NCBI RefSeq assembly: GCF_001618885.1
Contig: NZ_CP015114.1
Coordinates: 2,170,001-2,234,000 of the forward strand
Reading direction: 5' to 3'
Origin: Staphylococcus condimenti
GTDB lineage: Bacteria; Bacillota; Bacilli; Staphylococcales; Staphylococcaceae
DNA: 64,000 nucleotides
Shown: piece after piece, positions 18,508 through 28,297 of the stretch
How the letters are laid out: each line of letters opens with the position of its first letter
Numbering within the stretch: position 1 is the stretch's first letter
The notes under the pieces: model-generated
Seen by the model: only the letters and a program-made list of their open reading frames with translations
Database searches by the model: none
What the model was told of the DNA's origin: nothing
Position numbers and translations under genes: made by a program

Positions 18508-20616
18508 ATGAATAACGGATTTTTCGGAAATGATTTTGACTCAATTTTCAGAAGAATGATGCAAGATATGCAAAACGCAGATGGAAACAAAAAATATTAT
18601 ATTAACGGACGTGAAGTATCACCTGAGCAATTGCAACAAATTCAACAGCAACAACAAGCTCAAGGCGGACAACCAGTCCAAGGCACTCAACCTGGTCAAC
18701 CAGGACAAGCTGGAGGCGGCCAAGGCGGCGATGACTACTTAGAAAAAATCGGTCGTAATTTAACACAAGAAGCAAAAGACGGATTATTAGATCCAGTAAT
18801 CGGCCGTGACAAAGAAATTCAAGATACTGCAGAAGTATTAAGTCGTAGAAATAAAAATAACCCAATTTTAGTTGGGGAAGCTGGTGTAGGTAAATCAGCA
18901 ATTGTAGAAGGCTTAGCACAAGCGATTGTAAAAGGTAATGTACCAGCTGCAATCAAAGACAAAGAAATCATCGCAGTTGATATTTCTTCATTAGAAGCAG
19001 GTACACAATATCGTGGTGCATTTGAAGAAAATATCCAAAACTTAATCAACAATGTCAAAGAAAGAAAAAATGTTATCTTGTTCTTTGACGAAATTCACCA
19101 AATTATCGGATCTGGTTCAACTGGCGGAGATTCAGGAAGCAAAGGCTTGTCTGATATTATTAAACCAGCATTAGGTCGTGGAGAAATTTCATTAATCGGT
19201 GCTACTACTCAAGATGAATACCGTAATAATATCTTAAAAGATCCGGCTTTAGCACGTCGTTTCAACGAGGTATTAGTAAAAGAACCTTCAGCTAAAGATA
19301 CTGAAGAAATCTTAAAAGGTGTTCGTGAAACATTTGAAAAACACCATAATGTGAAATTACCTGATGAAGTCTTAAAAGCTTGTGTAGACTTATCTATTCA
19401 ATATATCCCACAACGTTTATTGCCAGATAAAGCTTTAGACATTTTGGATATTACAGCTGCACACTTAGCTGCTAAAAATCCAGTAGTTGATAAAGTGGAA
19501 GTTGAAAAACAAATTAAAGAACTAGAAGATAAAAAATCTAAAGCAGTTAGCGAAGAAGCTTATACAGATGCAGATAAATATCAAAAAGAAATCAAAGAAT
19601 TACAAGACAGCTTAGAATCTGGCGGCGGTGAAGCTACAACTGCATCAGTACAAGATGTAGCTGCTACTGTAGAACGTATTACTGGTATTCCAGTATCTCA
19701 AATGGACGATAATGATATCGCTCGTTTGAAAAACATTTCAAAACGCTTAAAAGACAAAATTATCGGTCAAGACAAAGCAGTTGAAATGGTATCACGTGCT
19801 ATTCGTCGTAATCGTGCTGGATTTGATGAAGGCAACAGACCAATCGGAAGCTTCTTATTCGTAGGTCCTACTGGTGTAGGTAAAACAGAATTAGCTAAAC
19901 AATTGTCTATCGATTTATTCGGTAATAAAGAAGCTTTAATCAAATTAGATATGAGTGAATATATGGATCGTACAGCTGTATCTAAATTAATCGGTACAAG
20001 TGCTGGTTATGTCGGTTATGAAGATAACTCAAATACTTTAACTGAAAAAGTAAGACGTAATCCTTATTCAGTTATCTTATTCGATGAAATCGAAAAAGCT
20101 AACCCTCAAATCTTAACTTTATTATTACAAGTTATGGATGACGGTAACTTAACTGATGGTCAAGGTAATGTAGTTAACTTCAAAAACACTATTATCATCT
20201 GTACTTCAAACGCAGGTTTCGGTGATGAAAGTGAAAAAGAACGTGAAGACTTAATGGAAGACCTTAAAAAATTCTTCCGTCCAGAATTCCTTAACCGTTT
20301 CAATGGTATCGTAGAATTCACTCACTTAGACAAAGATGCATTACAAGACATTATCAACTTATTACTTGATGATGTTCAAGATACACTTGAGAAAAAAGGT
20401 ATTACTCTAGAAGTCAGCCAAGATGCAAAAGATTGGTTAATTGACCAAGGTTACGATGAAGAACTGGGTGCTCGTCCATTACGTCGAGTTGTTGAAAGAG
20501 AAGTACGTGACCGTATCACTGACTACTATCTAGAAAACACTGATGTAAAAGATGTGAAAGTCACATTAGAAGATGACAACATCTTAATCAATGGTGAAAA
20601 AGTAGATTCATTATAA
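18508..20616 (+). CDS. clpL: ATP-dependent chaperone ClpL
   Basis: A 702-residue Hsp100/Clp ATPase. Start ATG at 18508 ([18 protein letters not shown]) follows CGGAGGT; a TTG 42 bases upstream lacks a ribosome site. After a short Gln/Gly-rich linker come two AAA+ domains: Walker A GEAGVGKS (about 124) and GPTGVGKT (about 455), Walker [10 protein letters not shown] and ILFDEIEKA, with a short coiled middle region (about 335-380) and a C-terminal D2-small domain. It has no ClpP-binding IGF loop visible, as expected for ClpL, which refolds proteins under heat stress. Control by CtsR is suggested by the operator upstream. Confidence 0.95.
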   Translation: MNNGFFGNDFDSIFRRMMQDMQNADGNKKYYINGREVSPEQLQQIQQQQQAQGGQPVQGTQPGQPGQAGGGQGGDDYLEKIGRNLTQEAKDGLLDPVIGRDKEIQDTAEVLSRRNKNNPILVGEAGVGKSAIVEGLAQAIVKGNVPAAIKDKEIIAVDISSLEAGTQYRGAFEENIQNLINNVKERKNVILFFDEIHQIIGSGSTGGDSGSKGLSDIIKPALGRGEISLIGATTQDEYRNNILKDPALARRFNEVLVKEPSAKDTEEILKGVRETFEKHHNVKLPDEVLKACVDLSIQYIPQRLLPDKALDILDITAAHLAAKNPVVDKVEVEKQIKELEDKKSKAVSEEAYTDADKYQKEIKELQDSLESGGGEATTASVQDVAATVERITGIPVSQMDDNDIARLKNISKRLKDKIIGQDKAVEMVSRAIRRNRAGFDEGNRPIGSFLFVGPTGVGKTELAKQLSIDLFGNKEALIKLDMSEYMDRTAVSKLIGTSAGYVGYEDNSNTLTEKVRRNPYSVILFDEIEKANPQILTLLLQVMDDGNLTDGQGNVVNFKNTIIICTSNAGFGDESEKEREDLMEDLKKFFRPEFLNRFNGIVEFTHLDKDALQDIINLLLDDVQDTLEKKGITLEVSQDAKDWLIDQGYDEELGARPLRRVVEREVRDRITDYYLENTDVKDVKVTLEDDNILINGEKVDSL

Positions 20617-20664
20617 GAAAAATGATAGAAATATCATAAAACATCCTAAATAGCTTATCATATT

Positions 20665-20708
20665 GCACTTCGTTTCATTCCTTAGCGAATGAGGCGAAGT
20701 GCTTTTTA
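20665..20708 (+). terminator. Terminator after clpL
   Basis: GCACTTCG / CGAAGTGC stem with an inner CATTC/GAATG helix and TTTTT tail. Confidence 0.9.
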
Positions 20709-20792
20709 ATTTGTGCTGAAAGAGGGTACAAAAAGGTATGTGAAAAAAGTTATAATAAAAAATTCAATGCTTAAGTAGAAAGAGGTTATATC

Positions 20793-21401
20793 ATGTTCAT
20801 TTTAAATATTATTATCGTCCTCATTCTTTTTTTATTAACAGGATTTTTATCAGGACGATATCAGGATAAATATCTCTTTGCGAAATCTTTTTTACTCAGT
20901 ATCGGTATGGTGATTTCAGGGTTTATTTCGTTATTGGTTTCTGGGTTTATTGTGTATTGGCTGTTGATTCGGTTGCTAGGAGACCGCAGCAGTATTTTTG
21001 TTCTCGGCATTATCATTATATTATTTGCAGGTATCATGAATTATTTTGTTGTACATCAACTTGTAAAATGGAATGGTTATAATGAGATGCTTGTTGCTAT
21101 TTTAGAGTACTACATACAATGGACAACTATCTTTTTCACGCTCTATCAATTCTTAACATCCAGCCCCCAAAATCTTAAAAGTATCGCTAAACTAGAAATA
21201 TCAACACATACATTAGATCTGAATTTATTGAATATCATCATTTTGCCTGTCTTGCTGATCAGTTGGATTGCGCTTGCGATGGTCCGTTTATATATCAAAG
21301 ACCACAAATGGGCAGAAGAAGAAAGTGAAGAAGAAGATGAGAAAAATAAAGAGGATGACACAATTTCTGACAATGAAAACTCTGATAAGCAGAGTAATTG
21401 A
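20793..21401 (+). CDS. Uncharacterised five-helix membrane protein with acidic tail
   Basis: A 202-residue protein not recognised as a named family. It shows about five hydrophobic segments (about 2-20, 30-60, 68-90, 105-120 and 145-165), then a highly acidic, low-complexity tail of about 38 residues rich in Glu, Asp, Lys, Asn and Ser, which should face the cytoplasm. AAGAGGTTATATC precedes the ATG. It is alone between the clpL terminator and the terminator shared with the paiB-like gene. Membrane location is firm; role unknown. Confidence 0.7.
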   Translation: MFILNIIIVLILFLLTGFLSGRYQDKYLFAKSFLLSIGMVISGFISLLVSGFIVYWLLIRLLGDRSSIFVLGIIIILFAGIMNYFVVHQLVKWNGYNEMLVAILEYYIQWTTIFFTLYQFLTSSPQNLKSIAKLEISTHTLDLNLLNIIILPVLLISWIALAMVRLYIKDHKWAEEESEEEDEKNKEDDTISDNENSDKQSN

Positions 21402-21467
21402 GGAATTAAATTTATATCCGAAATTGCAAGTTAGATTGTAAATCATTGAATTCGTAAAAATGAGATT

Positions 21468-21517
21468 AAAAACCACCGTAATCAAGGTTGAAAGCAAAAC
21501 TTTGTTACGGTGGTTTT
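21468..21517. terminator. Bidirectional terminator between membrane protein and paiB-like gene
   Basis: Stem AAAACCACCGTAA / TTACGGTGGTTTT (one unpaired edge) between two convergent genes. Confidence 0.88.
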
Positions 21518-21518
21518 A

Positions 21519-22121
21519 TCATTTGTCTTTTCTTTCTTTTTTCATGGCTTCAACAATCTCAGGGTTTTCTTTGGACAAATGTTGAATGATATTTTCATAA
21601 TCAGCAGCAGTGCGGTTTTGACTGAGTTTATTAGCAGCATGTATTTCAGTTACTTCAATACGAAAACCTACTACCCCATGAATTTGTTTCAATGTATCAT
21701 CAGACATGTTTTCCCACCGTGCACCATCTTTCTTTTCAAATCGCTTTAATAAGTTAATCAAATCTTGCTTAACTTCATCTTCGCTTAATAAATAGGGTTT
21801 GCCATATAGCTGAACACTTTGATAATCCCAAGTCGGAACATCTTCATCACTATACCAAGTTGAAGAGATGTACGCATCTGGTCCTTGAAATATTAAGAGT
21901 ACTTCTTCATTGCTTTCTATTGATTTCCATTGCTCATTTCCTTTAGCAAAATGACCGGTGATAATAAAACGAGTTGTATTATGCAAAATCATTAAAGGTA
22001 AATGTGTCGCCAAAGGTCTGTGGTTTTTATCGTTTGAAATAATGGTAGCGAATGGATGTGTATCAATGAATTGTTTAATTTTATCTATATCATGTTCTTG
22101 GTAATGTTTAGGAATATACAT
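21519..22121 (-). CDS. paiB: PaiB-like FMN-binding protein
   Basis: A 200-residue PaiB-family protein with a split-barrel flavin-binding fold. Visible marks are the start MYIPKHYQEHDIDKIKQFI, the HPFATIIS strand, THLPLMI, GHFAKGNEQWK and the conserved ISSTWYSDEDVPTWDYQSVQLYG segment (about 106-129). PaiB of B. subtilis was described as a negative regulator of sporulation and protease genes; in staphylococci it is better called an FMN-binding protein of unknown role. It is a single gene with GAGGCG upstream and no PaiA partner nearby. Confidence 0.85.
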   Translation of the reverse strand: MYIPKHYQEHDIDKIKQFIDTHPFATIISNDKNHRPLATHLPLMILHNTTRFIITGHFAKGNEQWKSIESNEEVLLIFQGPDAYISSTWYSDEDVPTWDYQSVQLYGKPYLLSEDEVKQDLINLLKRFEKKDGARWENMSDDTLKQIHGVVGFRIEVTEIHAANKLSQNRTAADYENIIQHLSKENPEIVEAMKKERKDK

Positions 22122-22172
22122 TAGTATCGCCTCTCAATCTTACTTTACTATTCCTTTTTTTATGAAAATTAA

Positions 22173-22186
22173 TGTAAGCGGTTGCA
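22173..22186 (+). promoter_or_regulatory. cre site of the gluconate operon
   Basis: TGTAAGCGGTTGCA matches 13 of 14 cre positions and lies just upstream of the GntR operator, as in other gnt operons under CcpA control. Confidence 0.6.
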
Positions 22187-22208
22187 ATTATTGTAGATTT
22201 GTATTAAT

Positions 22209-22226
22209 ATACTTGTATACAAGTAT
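22209..22226. promoter_or_regulatory. GntR operator
   Basis: ATACTTGTATACAAGTAT is a perfect 18-bp palindrome identical to the known B. subtilis GntR operator, 26 bp before the gntR start. Confidence 0.9.
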
Positions 22227-22251
22227 GTAGAAACAAGGGGCTGTACTATAG

Positions 22252-22932
22252 ATGGGAGAAAATTATCCGAAACATTGGATGGAAGGTATGACGACAGGTG
22301 AGAAAGTTGCGGCTGAGTTACGTTTGCAAATTGTAGAAGGCAGTATTAAAGCGGATGCTTGCTTAACTGAAAATCAAGTTGCTAAGCAATTCAATGTCAG
22401 CCGTTCTCCTGTTCGTGATGCTTTTAAATTATTGAAACAAGATCAATTAATTTGTCTAGAACGTATGGGCGCAGATGTACTCCATTTTGGAGAAGAAGAG
22501 CGCCGTGAGATATATGATTTGCGCATTATGATGGAGTCTTTTGCTTTTGCGAAAATTAAAAGCAATGAAAGAGTACGTTTAGCAAAAGAAATGCGCAAAC
22601 ACTTAGAAATGATGAAAGTGGCGGTGCAATTTCAAGATGCTGAAGCTTATACAGAACACGATATCAAATTTCATGAAGTATTGATTTATGCAACGCAGCA
22701 CCGCTATCTGCTTAGCAGCTGGGATAATTTAAAGCCATTGATGCTTTGTTTAATACTGTTATCTATGAGAAAAAGAATGCGTGAAGAACCGGAAGATTTC
22801 GAACGTATTCATCATAACCATGAAGTATATGCAGAAGCGGTAGAACAAAATAGTGTCTCTCAGTTAAAAGAAGCGTTCCATTTAAATTTTGATGATGTTG
22901 GAGATAATATTGCAGGTTTGTTTTATAGATGA
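22252..22932 (+). CDS. gntR: Gluconate operon repressor GntR
   Basis: A 226-residue GntR/FadR-type repressor: N-terminal winged helix (about 17-80, with LTENQVAKQFNVSRSPVRDAF as recognition region) and a C-terminal all-helical FCD ligand domain containing the metal/ligand histidines (EHDIKFHEVLI and a late HHNHEVY). Gluconate binding would release it from the palindrome upstream, so it represses its own operon. It is followed after 26 bp by gntK. The upstream AAGGGG is about 10 bp from the ATG. Confidence 0.93.
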   Translation: MGENYPKHWMEGMTTGEKVAAELRLQIVEGSIKADACLTENQVAKQFNVSRSPVRDAFKLLKQDQLICLERMGADVLHFGEEERREIYDLRIMMESFAFAKIKSNERVRLAKEMRKHLEMMKVAVQFQDAEAYTEHDIKFHEVLIYATQHRYLLSSWDNLKPLMLCLILLSMRKRMREEPEDFERIHHNHEVYAEAVEQNSVSQLKEAFHLNFDDVGDNIAGLFYR

Positions 22933-22958
22933 TCTTTATTTTTTAAGGAGGAAAAATC

Positions 22959-24494
22959 ATGAAGTATATGATTGGGGTCGATGTCGGAACAACAAGTACA
23001 AAATCAGTTTTGTATGATGAAAATGGGAATTTCTTGCGTAAGCACAATATTGGTTATGACATGAACACACCAGATGTCGACACTTCTGAAGAAAACCCAG
23101 ATGAAATTTTTGATGCGGTTTTAATGACAATCAAAGCAGTAATTCGTGAAGAGAGAGTAGCAGCAGATGATATTAAATTGATTTCATTCAGTGCACAAAT
23201 GCACAGTTTGATTGCAATGGACAACGAACAAAACCCTATTACTGAAAGTATTACATGGGCAGACAATCGAGCTAGTCGCTATGCAGATATAATTCGCGAT
23301 GAACATCAAGGACATGAAATATATAAACGTACAGGTACACCCATTCATCCGATGTCGCCATTATCGAAAATATTTTGGATGAAACATGAAAAGCCGGAAG
23401 TTTATAGTAATGCGAAAAAATATATCGATATAAAAGGTTATATTTTATATCAACTTTATGGTAAATACGTCATGGATTATTCTATTGGATCAGCTACAGG
23501 AATGATGAATTTAGAATCATTAAGCTGGGATAATGATGTATTAAAGCTTTTAGGAATTACAAAAGAACAGTTACCTGAATTAGTACCAACAACTCATATT
23601 ATGACTGGTATGAAACATCGTTATTCTAACTTGCTAGGTATTAATCCAGACACACCTATTATTGTAGGTGCAAGCGATGGTGTTTTATCTAATCTTGGCG
23701 TGAATAGTTATAAAAAAGGGGAAGTAGCAGTAACAATCGGTACTTCTGGCGCTATCAGAACAGTCATCGATCATCCGCGCACAGACGAAAAAGGACGCAT
23801 CTTTTGTTATGTCTTAACAGAAGACCAATATGTGATTGGAGGACCGGTTAATAACGGCGGCATCATTTTAAGATGGTTGCGCGATGAACTATTAGCAAGT
23901 GAGGTAGAAACTGCGAAACGTTTAGGCGTAGATCCTTATGATGTTTTAACAAAAATTGCCAGCCGAGTTGAACCTGGTTCAAAAGGATTGATTTTCCATC
24001 CATATTTAGCTGGAGAAAGAGCACCTTTATGGAATGCGAATGCGCGTGGTTCATACTTCGGATTAACACTCGCTCATAAAAAAGAACATATGATACGTGC
24101 GGCACTTGAAGGCGTATTATATAACCTGTATACCGTTTATCTTGCTTTAATAGAAGTAATGGGGGAAACACCTACTGCAATTAAAGCAACTGGGGGATTT
24201 GCGAAAAGTGAAGTATGGCGTCAAATGATGGCAGATATCTTTGCGACAGATGTTATAGTACCTGAAAGTTATGAAAGTTCATGCTTAGGAGCATGTGTAC
24301 TTGGTTTGAAAGCACTTGGGGAAATCGATGATTTTTCAATCATTGAAGAAATGGTCGGTACAACACATGCACATGAACCAAACCAAAAAGCTGTAGAAAT
24401 GTATCAGCAATTAATTAGTATCTTTATCGATTTAAGTCGTTCTCTTGAAAGTCAATACGCTAAGATTGCAGACTTCCAGCGTCATCATTTATAA
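22959..24494 (+). CDS. gntK: Gluconokinase
   Basis: A 511-residue FGGY-family carbohydrate kinase. The N-terminal phosphate loop GVDVGTTSTKSVLYD (5-19), the substrate region SFSAQMHSLIAMD and WADNRA, and the C-terminal ATPase half with TIGTSGAIRTV and KATGGFAKSEVWRQMMADI are all present. It phosphorylates gluconate to 6-phosphogluconate for the pentose phosphate pathway. AAGGAGG lies just before the ATG. It is cotranscribed with gntR; a terminator between it and gntP would reduce readthrough. Confidence 0.94.
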   Translation: MKYMIGVDVGTTSTKSVLYDENGNFLRKHNIGYDMNTPDVDTSEENPDEIFDAVLMTIKAVIREERVAADDIKLISFSAQMHSLIAMDNEQNPITESITWADNRASRYADIIRDEHQGHEIYKRTGTPIHPMSPLSKIFWMKHEKPEVYSNAKKYIDIKGYILYQLYGKYVMDYSIGSATGMMNLESLSWDNDVLKLLGITKEQLPELVPTTHIMTGMKHRYSNLLGINPDTPIIVGASDGVLSNLGVNSYKKGEVAVTIGTSGAIRTVIDHPRTDEKGRIFCYVLTEDQYVIGGPVNNGGIILRWLRDELLASEVETAKRLGVDPYDVLTKIASRVEPGSKGLIFHPYLAGERAPLWNANARGSYFGLTLAHKKEHMIRAALEGVLYNLYTVYLALIEVMGETPTAIKATGGFAKSEVWRQMMADIFATDVIVPESYESSCLGACVLGLKALGEIDDFSIIEEMVGTTHAHEPNQKAVEMYQQLISIFIDLSRSLESQYAKIADFQRHHL

Positions 24495-24526
24495 AAAATT
24501 TAATAAGCAAAGATGAATCTGACAAT

Positions 24527-24556
24527 AAAAACATCAGTTTGAAAGCTGATGTTTTT
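24527..24556 (+). terminator. Intra-operon terminator between gntK and gntP
   Basis: AAAACATCAG / CTGATGTTTTT hairpin with T run, inside the 125-bp gap. Suggests lower or separate gntP expression. Confidence 0.75.
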
Positions 24557-24568
24557 ATAGGAAGTTAA

Positions 24569-24582
24569 TGTAAACGCTTCCT
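24569..24582 (+). promoter_or_regulatory. cre-like site upstream of gntP
   Basis: TGTAAACGCTTCCT matches 12 of 14 cre positions and lies directly after the terminator, 37-50 bp before gntP. Confidence 0.4.
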
Positions 24583-24619
24583 ATATTGAGATTCAGTCAT
24601 ACGAAAGTGAGGAAAAATT

Positions 24620-25981
24620 ATGTTTGGAGAAATATGGCCGCTGATTACAGTGGTAATCGGTATTTTAATCTTATTAGCACTGATTATATTATTGAAATTA
24701 AATACGTTTATTGCATTGATTATTACATCAATGATAACTGCAGTTTTACTTGGAATGCCATTAGATAAAGTTGTAGAAACCGTTGAAAAAGGAATGGGAA
24801 GTACACTCGGTCACATCGCGATTATTTTTGGTTTAGGGGCTATCTTAGGTAAGTTACTTTCAGATGGCGGCGGTGCGACACGTATCGCTGATACATTGAT
24901 TAATAAATTCGGAGAAAAAAATGTGCAATGGGCTATGGTTATTGCAGCATTTGTAATCGGTATTGCCTTATTCTTCGAAGTAGGATTGGTATTATTAATT
25001 CCGCTTGTATTTACACTTGCAAAACGTACTAAAGTATCACCGCTTAAAATTGGCTTGCCAATGATTACAGCGTTATCTGTAACACACGGCTTTTTACCAC
25101 CGCACCCTGGTCCAGTAGTAATTGCTAAAGAGTTACATGCTAATTTAGGACAAGTATTAATGTTTGGTATTATTATTGCGATTCCAGTTACAATTATTGC
25201 TGGTCCATTATTCGGCAGAATTGCACCGAAGTTAACACCGACAGCTTATACACGTGAAGGTGACATTTCATCATTAGGTGCACAAAGAGAATTTAAACCT
25301 TCTGAAATGCCAAGTTTCGGTATTAGTGTTTTAACAGCGACATTGCCTGTTATTTTAATGTTGATTGCGACAATTGTACAACTCGCAACAGGTTCTGTTG
25401 ATGGTGGAAAAAATATTATTGAAAAAATAATTTACTTCATCGGAACAGCAGATACAGCTATGTTAATTGCGGTATTATTCGCAATGTTTACGATGGGTGT
25501 CAAACAAGGACGTAAAAATAAAGAAATTATGACCTCAGTTACAGAAGCAATCTATCCAATCGGTATGATGATCTTGATTATCGGTGGCGGTGGTACTTTT
25601 AAACAAGTACTTATCGACGGCGGTGTTGGTGATACGATTGCGAAAATGTTCGAAGGTTCTACAATGTCTCCAATATTACTAGCATGGATTGTTGCAGCAG
25701 TATTGAGATTAGCACTTGGTTCTGCAACCGTTGCAGCGATTTCTACAACAGGTATCGTTTTACCATTGCTTCAAGCTAGCGATGTAAATGTAGCGCTCGT
25801 AGTGCTTGCTATCGGTGCAGGTAGCGTTGTTTGTTCTCATGTTAATGATGCAGGTTTCTGGATGTTTAAAGAATACTTTGGTTTAACAGTTAAAGAAACA
25901 TTTTTAACTTGGTCACTGTTAGAAACTATTATTTCAGTTTCAGGTATTATCTTTATTCTATTTATCAGTTTATTTGTATAA
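24620..25981 (+). CDS. gntP: Gluconate permease GntP
   Basis: A 453-residue GntP-family symporter of usual length with 12-14 membrane helices. Family marks include the GLGAILGKLLSDGGGATRIA segment (about 72-91), FLPPHPGPV (about 157) and LRLALGSATVAAISTTG (about 363). It imports gluconate with protons. GAGGAAAAATT precedes the ATG. It closes the gluconate cluster; the 6-phosphogluconate dehydrogenase seen in some gnt operons is not adjacent. Confidence 0.94.
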   Translation: MFGEIWPLITVVIGILILLALIILLKLNTFIALIITSMITAVLLGMPLDKVVETVEKGMGSTLGHIAIIFGLGAILGKLLSDGGGATRIADTLINKFGEKNVQWAMVIAAFVIGIALFFEVGLVLLIPLVFTLAKRTKVSPLKIGLPMITALSVTHGFLPPHPGPVVIAKELHANLGQVLMFGIIIAIPVTIIAGPLFGRIAPKLTPTAYTREGDISSLGAQREFKPSEMPSFGISVLTATLPVILMLIATIVQLATGSVDGGKNIIEKIIYFIGTADTAMLIAVLFAMFTMGVKQGRKNKEIMTSVTEAIYPIGMMILIIGGGGTFKQVLIDGGVGDTIAKMFEGSTMSPILLAWIVAAVLRLALGSATVAAISTTGIVLPLLQASDVNVALVVLAIGAGSVVCSHVNDAGFWMFKEYFGLTVKETFLTWSLLETIISVSGIIFILFISLFV

Positions 25982-25989
25982 ACTCAGTT

Positions 25990-26018
25990 TTCGGCAGCTA
26001 CGGCTGCCGATTTTTTTG
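25990..26018 (+). terminator. Terminator after gntP
   Basis: Perfect TCGGCAGC / GCTGCCGA stem with a TACG tetraloop and seven T. Confidence 0.95.
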
Positions 26019-26054
26019 TTATAGTGAAGATATCAGAAAGAAAGGTGATAGCAG

Positions 26055-26876
26055 ATGACAAAGACTGTTTTAACTGAAGGCGTTTCTCAGATTGCGCAAA
26101 CTATTATACAAACATTCTCAGAAGCAGAAAAACCATTGACAGTATTAGTAGATGCTTCAATGCAACCATCTGTATCAGTTCCTCATATTACTTATCAACC
26201 TATTGATTGGATGAATACAAAAGATTGGGAACTTCAACTGAGAGATGCAGATACTATTATTTTTAATGTGCATACTAAAATGTTCAATAGCAGCTTATGG
26301 CATGGACGGCGATCAGATTTAAGACGTTTAATCAGTAGATTTGTAAATCTCTGTCAACCTGCCGATATCCTAGAATTAAAAATGAAAAAAGAGAAGCCAG
26401 TGTTTAAAAAAGCAAAATATTACGAGCTTCCTAAATCTTATTTTTATAGTAATTGCAATGTTCATACAGAAGCTGCTTCTTCATTGCAATCGATGAAAGT
26501 GCAGCCTGAAGATTCAGTTTCTAAATTGCTTGTTGATTATATGAAATACTTAAGAAAGATTACATTTGGTCTGGTTGAAGTACGTGGTTTGCCGCAAAGT
26601 TATAATATTTATGCGAAAGGATTCAAATGTCCTTTAATTGCTATGCAACCAGAATCAATGGATGCTATAGATGGGATAAGGTTGCGTATTTTGCCCGATG
26701 GTCTGCTATCTAAGAAGATATCTAATTCTTTAATGTCGTTCTTTTTTATAAAAGTTAGTCAAACGAAACTTCAAACTTTTCTTTACCGCTTTGAATCGTC
26801 ATTGCCATGGTGGTTATATATGGGTACTCAAGCATTAATTCATGATGTTGTCATGGCTGGTTTTAAAAGAGGGTAA
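26055..26876 (+). CDS. Uncharacterised protein, possibly nucleotide-sugar/SDR-like
   Basis: A 273-residue cytoplasmic protein I do not recognise with certainty. The N-terminal 90 residues alternate strands and helices (LTVLVDA, ADTIIFNVHTKM) like a degenerate Rossmann fold but have no GxxGxxG nucleotide loop. A charged middle and a C-terminal hydrophobic PWWLYMGTQALIHDVVMAGF end follow, which resembles the tail of some NmrA/SDR-like staphylococcal proteins. AAAGGTGATAGC precedes the ATG. It sits alone between gntP and the M20 deacylase; no function is proposed. Confidence 0.6.
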   Translation: MTKTVLTEGVSQIAQTIIQTFSEAEKPLTVLVDASMQPSVSVPHITYQPIDWMNTKDWELQLRDADTIIFNVHTKMFNSSLWHGRRSDLRRLISRFVNLCQPADILELKMKKEKPVFKKAKYYELPKSYFYSNCNVHTEAASSLQSMKVQPEDSVSKLLVDYMKYLRKITFGLVEVRGLPQSYNIYAKGFKCPLIAMQPESMDAIDGIRLRILPDGLLSKKISNSLMSFFFIKVSQTKLQTFLYRFESSLPWWLYMGTQALIHDVVMAGFKRG

Positions 26877-26943
26877 AATAAGTACATAAATAAAAAGCTT
26901 AGGGATACAAAGCATATTACTTTCTAGAGAGGAGATTCGAAGG

Positions 26944-28176
26944 ATGGATACGCGTCATTTTGATTTGTTAAAGTTATTGGTGGAGTATAATACAGAAAGC
27001 CCACCTGCACGTAATACTGATCCATTACAAGATGAGATTCAAGCATTTTTGGAGGATAATGGATTTGAAGTAAAGCGCCGTAAATTGTATGACAATGATA
27101 GTATTGTAGTAGGTATTTTAAAAGGCAAAGACCCAAAAGCACCTAAACTGATTTTAAATGGACATGTTGATGTCGCAAATGTAGAGGATACAAAGCATTG
27201 GACTTATTCGCCATTTGAATTGACAGAAGTTGACGACTGGTTGTACGGACGTGGTGTAAGTGATATGAAAGGTGGCGTTGCATCACTTTTTTATGTTCTG
27301 GAACGCTTGAATGCTGAGGGTATTCAGCCAGAAGGTGACATTATAGTACAATCTGTAGTTGGTGAAGAAGTTGGTGAAGCAGGGACGAAATATGCTTGTG
27401 AGATGAGTCCAAAAGCAGATTTAGCTTTAGTGATGGATACCAGTGATAATCAAGCACTTGGCCAAGGCGGTGTCATCACTGGCTGGATTACGGTGCAAAG
27501 TAAAGAAACAGTACATGATGGTGCACGCAGTCAGATGGTACATGCCGGCGGAGGTTTATATGGAGCGAGTGCTATTGAGAAGATGGCAAAAATTATTACG
27601 GCGTTGAAAGAGTTGGAACAACATTGGGCTGTGATGAAATCTTATCCTGATATGCCTCCTGGTGCCAATACGATTAACCCGGCAGTGATTGAAGGTGGAC
27701 GTAACCCAGCTTTCATTGCAGATGAATGTCGTTTGTGGGTAACAGTCCATTTTTTACCGGATGAAGATTACCATGAGGTTGTAGCAGAGATTGAAGATTA
27801 TTTGAATCGAGTGGCTGAAGCGGATGTCTGGTTACGTAATAATCCATTGCAATTTGAATGGGGAGGTACTTCGATGATAGAAGATCGCGGTGAAGTCTTC
27901 CCAAGTTTTACGTTGCCGTTGAATCATCCGGGCTATGCAATGTTAGAAAAAGCGCATGAAGCGATTCATGAAGATCCATTAGTTTCTGGTATGACAACGA
28001 CTGTAACAGATGGTGGCTGGTTAGCTGATTTTGGTATACCAACTATTTTATATGGACCTGGTAGTTTAACAGAAGCCCACAGTGTGGATGAAAAAGTAGA
28101 AAAGAAAGAATTAGCACAATATAGTGAAGTGTTGTATGATTTCTTGAAAAATTGGTATAAGAAACCTGAAAAATAA
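26944..28176 (+). CDS. M20-family ArgE/DapE-type deacylase
   Basis: A 410-residue zinc peptidase/deacylase. Metal-site motifs are in order: NGHVDVANVE (His about 78), GRGVSDMKGG (bridging Asp about 103), VGEEVGEAGT (catalytic and metal Glu about 139) and a late AHSVDEKVE histidine. The lid domain separates them (about 180-290). It resembles acetylornithine deacetylase/succinyl-diaminopimelate desuccinylase-type proteins, but no arginine or lysine genes are nearby, so an N-acyl amino acid or dipeptide substrate is equally likely. GAGGAGATTCGAAGG precedes the ATG. Confidence 0.8.
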   Translation: MDTRHFDLLKLLVEYNTESPPARNTDPLQDEIQAFLEDNGFEVKRRKLYDNDSIVVGILKGKDPKAPKLILNGHVDVANVEDTKHWTYSPFELTEVDDWLYGRGVSDMKGGVASLFYVLERLNAEGIQPEGDIIVQSVVGEEVGEAGTKYACEMSPKADLALVMDTSDNQALGQGGVITGWITVQSKETVHDGARSQMVHAGGGLYGASAIEKMAKIITALKELEQHWAVMKSYPDMPPGANTINPAVIEGGRNPAFIADECRLWVTVHFLPDEDYHEVVAEIEDYLNRVAEADVWLRNNPLQFEWGGTSMIEDRGEVFPSFTLPLNHPGYAMLEKAHEAIHEDPLVSGMTTTVTDGGWLADFGIPTILYGPGSLTEAHSVDEKVEKKELAQYSEVLYDFLKNWYKKPEK

Positions 28177-28193
28177 AAATGAAATTTAAAAAG

Positions 28194-28229
28194 AAGAAGC
28201 TGTCCTGGTATTTTGAGGACTGCTTCTTT
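28194..28229 (+). terminator. Terminator after M20 deacylase
   Basis: AAGAAGCTGTCCT / AGGACTGCTTCTT stem with one mismatch and a T-containing tail. Confidence 0.7.
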
Positions 28230-28242
28230 ATGTTAAAAGAAT

Positions 28243-28276
28243 ATAAAAAACACCGACCTGTCTTAACAAGTCGGTG
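28243..28276 (-). terminator. Terminator after ppk
   Basis: CACCGACTTGT / ACAGGTCGGTG stem on the minus strand with one wobble, TAAG loop and a six-T run. Confidence 0.88.
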
Positions 28277-28297
28277 AAAAGTATTAATGATGTTATT

